Assembly (NCBI GenBank): GCA_028290595.1
Contig: JAQGJO010000249.1
Coordinates: forward strand, 1-10,250
Length of the DNA: 10,250 nt
Direction: 5' to 3'
Source: Hyphomicrobiales bacterium
Lineage (GTDB): Bacteria; Pseudomonadota; Alphaproteobacteria; Rhizobiales; Beijerinckiaceae
This document shows, in pieces, positions 6,917 to 10,250 of this stretch (position 1 is its first letter; each line of letters opens with the position of its first letter). The translations under genes were made by a program, and so were the position numbers. The notes beneath the pieces are model-generated. The model saw only the letters and a list, made by a program, of their open reading frames with translations. It was not told the origin of the DNA and did not search any database.

Positions 6917-7246
6917 ATGCACCCCCGCATTGCGAAGTTCGGCATCGGCGATTTGGTCAGGCACCGGAAATACCCTTTCCGCGGTGTCGTATTCGATATC
7001 GACCCGGAGTTCGCCAACACCGAGGAATGGTGGCAGTCGATCCCCGAAGAGGTGCGGCCGCGCAAGGACCAGCCGTTCTATCATCTCTACGCCGAGAACG
7101 AGGAAACGGAATACGTCGCCTATGTCAGCGAACAGAATTTGCTGCCCGACGAATCGGGCGAGCCGGCCCGCCATCCCCAGGTCGCGGAAATCTTCGTCCG
7201 GCGTGAGGACGGCAAGTACCGGATGAAGGCGTCCCGGCAAAATTAA
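6917..7246 (+). CDS. hspQ: Heat shock protein HspQ (YccV-like)
   Basis: This is a 109-residue cytoplasmic protein of the HspQ/YccV family. In enteric bacteria HspQ enhances Lon protease specificity and was also reported to bind hemimethylated DNA and affect DnaA stability. Family features are the N-terminal KFGIGDLVRHRKYPFRGVV stretch (7-25), DIDPEF with the following acidic and tryptophan-containing segment, QPFYHLYAENEE in the middle, and YVSEQNLLPDE near residue 70, a conserved signature. The ATG at 6917 has GAGGA just upstream. The gene is monocistronic: a strong bidirectional terminator follows at 7294-7322, and upstream lies the divergent region with the TTGACA box and palindrome. It converges with the IalB-family gene. 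The identification is clear; whether it acts with Lon here is inferred from the family. Confidence 0.95.
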   Translation: MHPRIAKFGIGDLVRHRKYPFRGVVFDIDPEFANTEEWWQSIPEEVRPRKDQPFYHLYAENEETEYVAYVSEQNLLPDESGEPARHPQVAEIFVRREDGKYRMKASRQN

Positions 7247-7293
7247 ACGCGGCGTCTGTCGACATCCACTTTTACGCACGATGCTTTAAACGA

Positions 7294-7322
7294 AAAACGC
7301 GGAGCTTGCGGCTCCGCGTTTT
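7294..7322. terminator. Bidirectional intrinsic terminator between hspQ and the IalB-family gene
   Basis: AAAACGCGGAGC (7294-7305) and GCTCCGCGTTTT (7311-7322) form a perfect 12-bp stem with a 5-base loop. Read rightward the hairpin ends in four T's; read leftward it ends in five. It lies in the 101-bp gap between the two converging genes, so it can stop transcription from both. Confidence 0.9.
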
Positions 7323-7347
7323 CTTGATGTCTCGTCGTCGAACCAGA

Positions 7348-8118
7348 TCAGCGCGGCGCGGCGGGAGCCGGTGCCGGCGCAGTGGCGGGCGGCAGAGTCG
7401 GAGCCGCGCCTTCGAGACGCTTGCGCTCGTCTTCGGCGCGCTTCTGCAATTCGTCCTGAAGCTGCTTCTGCTGCTCTTCGAGAACCTTCGGATCGATGGC
7501 GGCGCCGTCGAAGGACTTGCCGAAATCGTTCATCGGCACAACGAAGATGACTTCGTTGTTGGCCTGGTTCTTGACCACGATGTTCATGGTCGAGGACTTT
7601 TTCATCGTATCGAGCTGGGGCTTGGCGATTTTCGATTCGGCGAAACAGCCGTTCGGGAAGCAGATTTCATAGGTGCCTTCCAGCATCGCACCCTTGTCGA
7701 GCGAAAATCGGAAGCCCGGCTTGAGCAGCAGGCCAACCGGCAGCAGCAGGCGGACGATGCGCTGCTCGTCACCCTTGACGTCGTAGACGGCGACCGCCAG
7801 CACGGGCTGTTGATCGGCTTCCTGGCCGAAATCGCGCGTCGTGTAGCAGATTTCCTTATTGGCGGTCTGATCCTTGCCGCAAACCTTGGTCCAGTCCTTC
7901 TGCGTCGGCTTGAGCTCGATGCGATTGGAGCCGGCGGCCTGCTGCTGGCCCGGTTGGGCGGGCGCACCGGCGGCGGGCTGTTGCGGCTGTGCAGGCTGCG
8001 GAGCGGCCGGGCGTGGCGCCGCAGGCCGCGTCGGAGTCTGCGCCAGTGCTTGCGCACCGGCGAAAATCGCACATGCAGCAATCGCCGCCGCACCTACGCG
8101 GCTGTTAAGGATGGGCAT
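7348..8118 (-). CDS. Invasion-associated locus B (IalB) family exported protein
   Basis: This is a 256-residue secreted protein whose core matches the IalB family, named after a Bartonella protein linked to erythrocyte invasion but widespread in non-pathogenic alphaproteobacteria. The ATG at 8118 has AAGGA 7 bases upstream and gives a signal peptide with likely cleavage after ALA (24-26). An I-A-A-C sequence at 13-16 resembles a lipobox but lies early in the hydrophobic stretch, so a lipoprotein is less likely. Residues 27-64 are rich in Pro, Ala and Gln. The globular core (about 65-215) carries C80, C91, C153 and C158, probably disulfide-forming in the periplasm. It includes WTKVCGKD, EICYTTRDF, LPVGLLLKPGFRFSLDKG and YEICFPNGCF. 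The tail holds a charged Gln/Lys/Glu-rich likely helix followed by a Pro-Ala end. The in-frame extension up to 8403 is non-coding. The molecular function of this family is not settled. Confidence 0.92.
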   Translation of the reverse strand: MPILNSRVGAAAIAACAIFAGAQALAQTPTRPAAPRPAAPQPAQPQQPAAGAPAQPGQQQAAGSNRIELKPTQKDWTKVCGKDQTANKEICYTTRDFGQEADQQPVLAVAVYDVKGDEQRIVRLLLPVGLLLKPGFRFSLDKGAMLEGTYEICFPNGCFAESKIAKPQLDTMKKSSTMNIVVKNQANNEVIFVVPMNDFGKSFDGAAIDPKVLEEQQKQLQDELQKRAEDERKRLEGAAPTLPPATAPAPAPAAPR

Positions 8119-8159
8119 AAATAGTCCTTTCGCTTGGTATTCGCGCTTCCGTACAGGCG

Positions 8160-8176
8160 TGCCGCACAATGCGGCA
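8160..8176 (-). promoter_or_regulatory. Short perfect hairpin upstream of the IalB-family gene
   Basis: TGCCGCA (8160-8166) and TGCGGCA (8170-8176) pair perfectly over 7 bp around a 3-base loop, about 42-58 bases before the ATG at 8118. No T-run follows, so it is not a terminator. It could be a leader hairpin or an operator; the role is unknown. Confidence 0.4.
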
Positions 8177-8317
8177 TGATGCGAATATGGCCGGCCCTGA
8201 GGCGCGCAATCGCCCAAGCCGCAGCCCAACCCGCTCTTCGCCCGCGAATGCGGCGACATAGTGACCCCGGCCTCATAGCGTTTTCCGCCGGTCAGCGCCA
8301 GAGACGAAATGCAGGAA

Positions 8318-8366
8318 CCAACAGCTTGCCAACAGCTTGCCAACACCTTGCCAACATCTTGCCAAT
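8318..8366. repeat. Tandem array of an 11-bp repeat, four units plus a partial
   Basis: The units are CCAACAGCTTG (8318-8328), the same again (8329-8339), CCAACACCTTG (8340-8350) and CCAACATCTTG (8351-8361), then a partial CCAAT. Only the seventh base varies. The period is close to one helical turn, so each unit presents the same DNA face. It is non-coding, about 100 bp before the yejA-like start and 200 bp before the IalB-family start. Confidence 0.9.
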
Positions 8367-8464
8367 GCCCCCTGCTAACCCCGATCCGACGGGTCGGTTG
8401 CATAAAAAGCCGGCTCCGACGACGGAGAAATGACGGGAGGCCCGGGATTCAATAAATTGCAGGG

Positions 8465-10250
8465 ATGTGGCGGCAATCGATTCGTTTTTCCGGTCCGGGG
8501 TGGCGGCGCAGGGATGTCCTTGCCCTCGCGGCTTCGGGCGCGGCTGCGCTGCTTCCTACCAAGCTCGCGCGCGCCGCCCCGGCTGGTGCGCGCCACGGCA
8601 TTGCCATGCATGGCGAGCCGGCGCTGCCCCCGGATTTCCAGAATTTGCCCTATGCCAACCCCGCAGCGCCCAAGGGCGGCCGGCTGGCCATGGGCTTCCA
8701 GGGCACATTCGACAGCCTCAATCCGTTCAACCTGAGAGCCGGATCGACGGCTCAGGGCCTGAATACCAATATTTTCCAAACCCTGATGACGCGCTCGACG
8801 GACGAGGCGTTCACGCTCTACGGCCTTGTCGCGCAATCCATCGAAACTGACGAAGCCCGCTCATGGGCGCTCTTCCGGCTCAATCCGCTGGCGCGTTTTT
8901 CCGACGGGACGCCGATCACCTCGGCCGACATACGGTTCAGCTTCGATGTGCTCAAGAGCAAGGGCCGGCCGCAGCATCGCGCCGCCTATTCCTTGGTGAA
9001 ATCGATCGAGACGCCGGACGAGCACACGGTGCGCTTTGACCTGACCGGCATCGGCGACCGCGAAATGCCGCTCACCCTGGCGCTGATGCCGGTGCTGGCG
9101 AAGCATCGCACCAATGCGGACAAGTTCGACGACACGACGCTTGAGATACCGATCGGCTCGGGCCCCTATACGATCGCCCAGCTCAAGCCCGGTGAATTGC
9201 TGCAGTTGAAGCGCAATCCCGACTATTGGGCCAAGGATCTGCCGGTCCATCGCGGCATGTACAACTTCGACGAAATCCGCATCGAATATTTCCGCGATGC
9301 GACGACCTTTTACGAAGCGCTCAAGGCCGGACTGATCGACTACCGCGAGGAGACCAATCCGACGCGCTGGATCAGCGGCTATGATTTTCCCGCCATCGCC
9401 AGCGGGCAGATCAAGAAGAAAGGCCTGCCGCTCGGCGGCGCCAAAGGCATGATCGGCTTCGCGTTCAACACGCGCCACGAGTTGTTCGCCGACGTCAACG
9501 TGCGTGAAGCCCTCGGCTACATGTTCGATTTCGAATGGATCAACGCCAATCTGTTCGGCGGCCTCTACAAGCGCACTAAAAGCTTCTTCGACGAGAGCGA
9601 ACTGTCCTGCTCCGGCATCCCGGCCAGCACCGAGGAACGCGCCCTGCTGGCGCAATGGCCGGGCAGCGTGCGCGAAGACATTCTGGAAGGACGCTGGACG
9701 CCGCCGCGCAGCGACGGATCGGGCCGCGACCGCGACAGCGCGCGCAAGGCGCTCACCCTCCTGGCGCAAAGCGGCTGGCGCATCGTCGACGGCGCGCTCA
9801 GCCGCAACGGCAGGCCGTTCGGCTTCGAGATCATGGTCACGGATCGCAATCAGGAGCGGCTGTCGCTGAATTTCGCGCAATCGCTGCAGCGCATCGGCAT
9901 TGCGGCGCGGGTGCGCTATGTCGACGAAGTGCAATATCAGCGCCGCCGGCAGAAGTTCGATTTCGATATGATGGTCGGCACCTGGACCGCATCGAATTCG
10001 CCTGGCAACGAGCAGCGCAATCGCTGGTCCTCGGCCAGCGCCAAAATGGAATCCTCGTTCAATCTTTCCGGTGCGTCCTCGCCCGCCATCGACGGGCTGA
10101 TCAGCAGGATGCTCGCCGCCACCGCAATGGAGGATTTCATCACCGCGGTGCGTGCCTACGACCGCGTGCTGCTGTCGGGCTTCTACATCATTCCGCTGTT
10201 TCACACGCCGAACCAATGGGTCGTGCACAAGCGCGAGCTGACTTATCCGC
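8465..10250 (+). CDS. YejA-like ABC transporter substrate-binding protein (SBP family 5), 3' partial
   Basis: This periplasmic binding protein belongs to the peptide-binding family 5, subgroup of YejA, the receptor of the YejABEF importer for microcin C-like and other peptides. The frame is open to the right edge; 595 residues are present, close to the family's usual length. The ATG at 8465 is the only start between an in-frame stop at 8453 and the twin-arginine signal (RRRDVL at 14-19, cleavage probably after ARA at 35-37). AGGG directly abuts the ATG, so the ribosome site is poor. Signatures include APKGGRL and FDSLNPFNL near the mature N-terminus, ARFSDGTPITSADIRFSFD, GSGPYTI, KRNPDYWAKDLPV, VNVREALGYMFDFEWIN, LYKRTKSFFDESEL, and DEVQYQRRRQKFDFDMM. 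The permease genes would be expected beyond the edge. The family is firm; the ligand and the importer link are inferred. Confidence 0.93.
   Translation, partial: MWRQSIRFSGPGWRRRDVLALAASGAAALLPTKLARAAPAGARHGIAMHGEPALPPDFQNLPYANPAAPKGGRLAMGFQGTFDSLNPFNLRAGSTAQGLNTNIFQTLMTRSTDEAFTLYGLVAQSIETDEARSWALFRLNPLARFSDGTPITSADIRFSFDVLKSKGRPQHRAAYSLVKSIETPDEHTVRFDLTGIGDREMPLTLALMPVLAKHRTNADKFDDTTLEIPIGSGPYTIAQLKPGELLQLKRNPDYWAKDLPVHRGMYNFDEIRIEYFRDATTFYEALKAGLIDYREETNPTRWISGYDFPAIASGQIKKKGLPLGGAKGMIGFAFNTRHELFADVNVREALGYMFDFEWINANLFGGLYKRTKSFFDESELSCSGIPASTEERALLAQWPGSVREDILEGRWTPPRSDGSGRDRDSARKALTLLAQSGWRIVDGALSRNGRPFGFEIMVTDRNQERLSLNFAQSLQRIGIAARVRYVDEVQYQRRRQKFDFDMMVGTWTASNSPGNEQRNRWSSASAKMESSFNLSGASSPAIDGLISRMLAATAMEDFITAVRAYDRVLLSGFYIIPLFHTPNQWVVHKRELTYP

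Larger units (their letters stand above)
8119..8464. other. 346-bp non-coding divergent region between the IalB-family and yejA-like genes
   Basis: No gene is supported here. It holds the ribosome site of the IalB-family gene at its left end, a short hairpin (8160-8176), four tandem 11-bp repeats (8318-8366) and a small inverted repeat, CCGAC-GG-GTCGG (8386-8397). I could not identify a convincing -35/-10 pair for either flanking gene. The open frames crossing it lack family similarity that I recognise. Confidence 0.7.

Noticed and set aside
8119..8403. In-frame extension of the IalB-family gene to 8403
   Set aside because: It would put about 95 residues before a good signal peptide and run through the 11-bp repeats. 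The ATG at 8118 has a proper ribosome site.
8861..10228. A 455-codon open frame on the minus strand
   Set aside because: It lies wholly antisense to the yejA-like gene, whose frame carries clear family motifs to the window edge. The antisense product is compositionally biased and shows no recognisable domain; this is common opposite GC-rich genes.

Overview
The window is about 10 kb of GC-rich, gene-dense chromosomal DNA from an alphaproteobacterium, most likely of the order Hyphomicrobiales (Rhizobiales). Supporting this are an HspQ next to an IalB-family protein, a Tat-exported YejA-type binding protein, an orphan-looking TctC receptor and a rhizobial-type -10 element (CTATAT). I see no insertion sequence, phage gene, CRISPR array, tRNA or rRNA. 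Nine protein genes are supported, two of them cut by the window edges.

Left block (1-2591, + strand): the 3' part of a TctC/Bug solute receptor gene is followed by a multicopper-oxidase-fold gene with a Tat signal and a small YCII-domain gene 11 bp behind it. The oxidase-fold protein is the oddest item in the window. It keeps the cupredoxin framework and some histidines, but the T1 cysteine and four other copper ligands are replaced. It probably cannot act as a classical laccase. A good promoter (TTGGCC-N17-CTATAT) places its predicted transcription start on or beside the ATG, so the mRNA may be leaderless.

Central block (2563-6710, - strand): transcribed right to left, this carries a CNNM/CorC-type membrane protein with CBS domains, the Na+/H+ antiporter NhaA, and the bifunctional NAD(P)HX repair enzyme Nnr 19 bp behind nhaA. 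A 97-bp spacer before nhaA holds several inverted repeats. One is a 7-bp all-GC stem that encloses the Shine-Dalgarno sequence of the TTG start. The nnr 3' end overlaps the YCII gene tail to tail by 29 bp.

Right block (6711-10250): the divergent region between the CNNM gene and hspQ contains a perfect 12-bp palindrome next to a TTGACA -35 box. hspQ and an IalB-family exported protein gene converge on a strong bidirectional terminator. A 346-bp non-coding region separates the IalB-family gene from a divergent YejA-like Tat-exported peptide-binding protein gene that runs off the right edge. That region holds four tandem copies of an 11-bp repeat and a short hairpin.

The genes are mostly housekeeping or envelope functions: ion homeostasis, metabolite repair, proteostasis and solute uptake. 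I did not find a clear new multi-gene system. The best leads are the ligand-depleted oxidase-fold protein with its YCII partner, the nhaA leader and the 11-bp repeat array.
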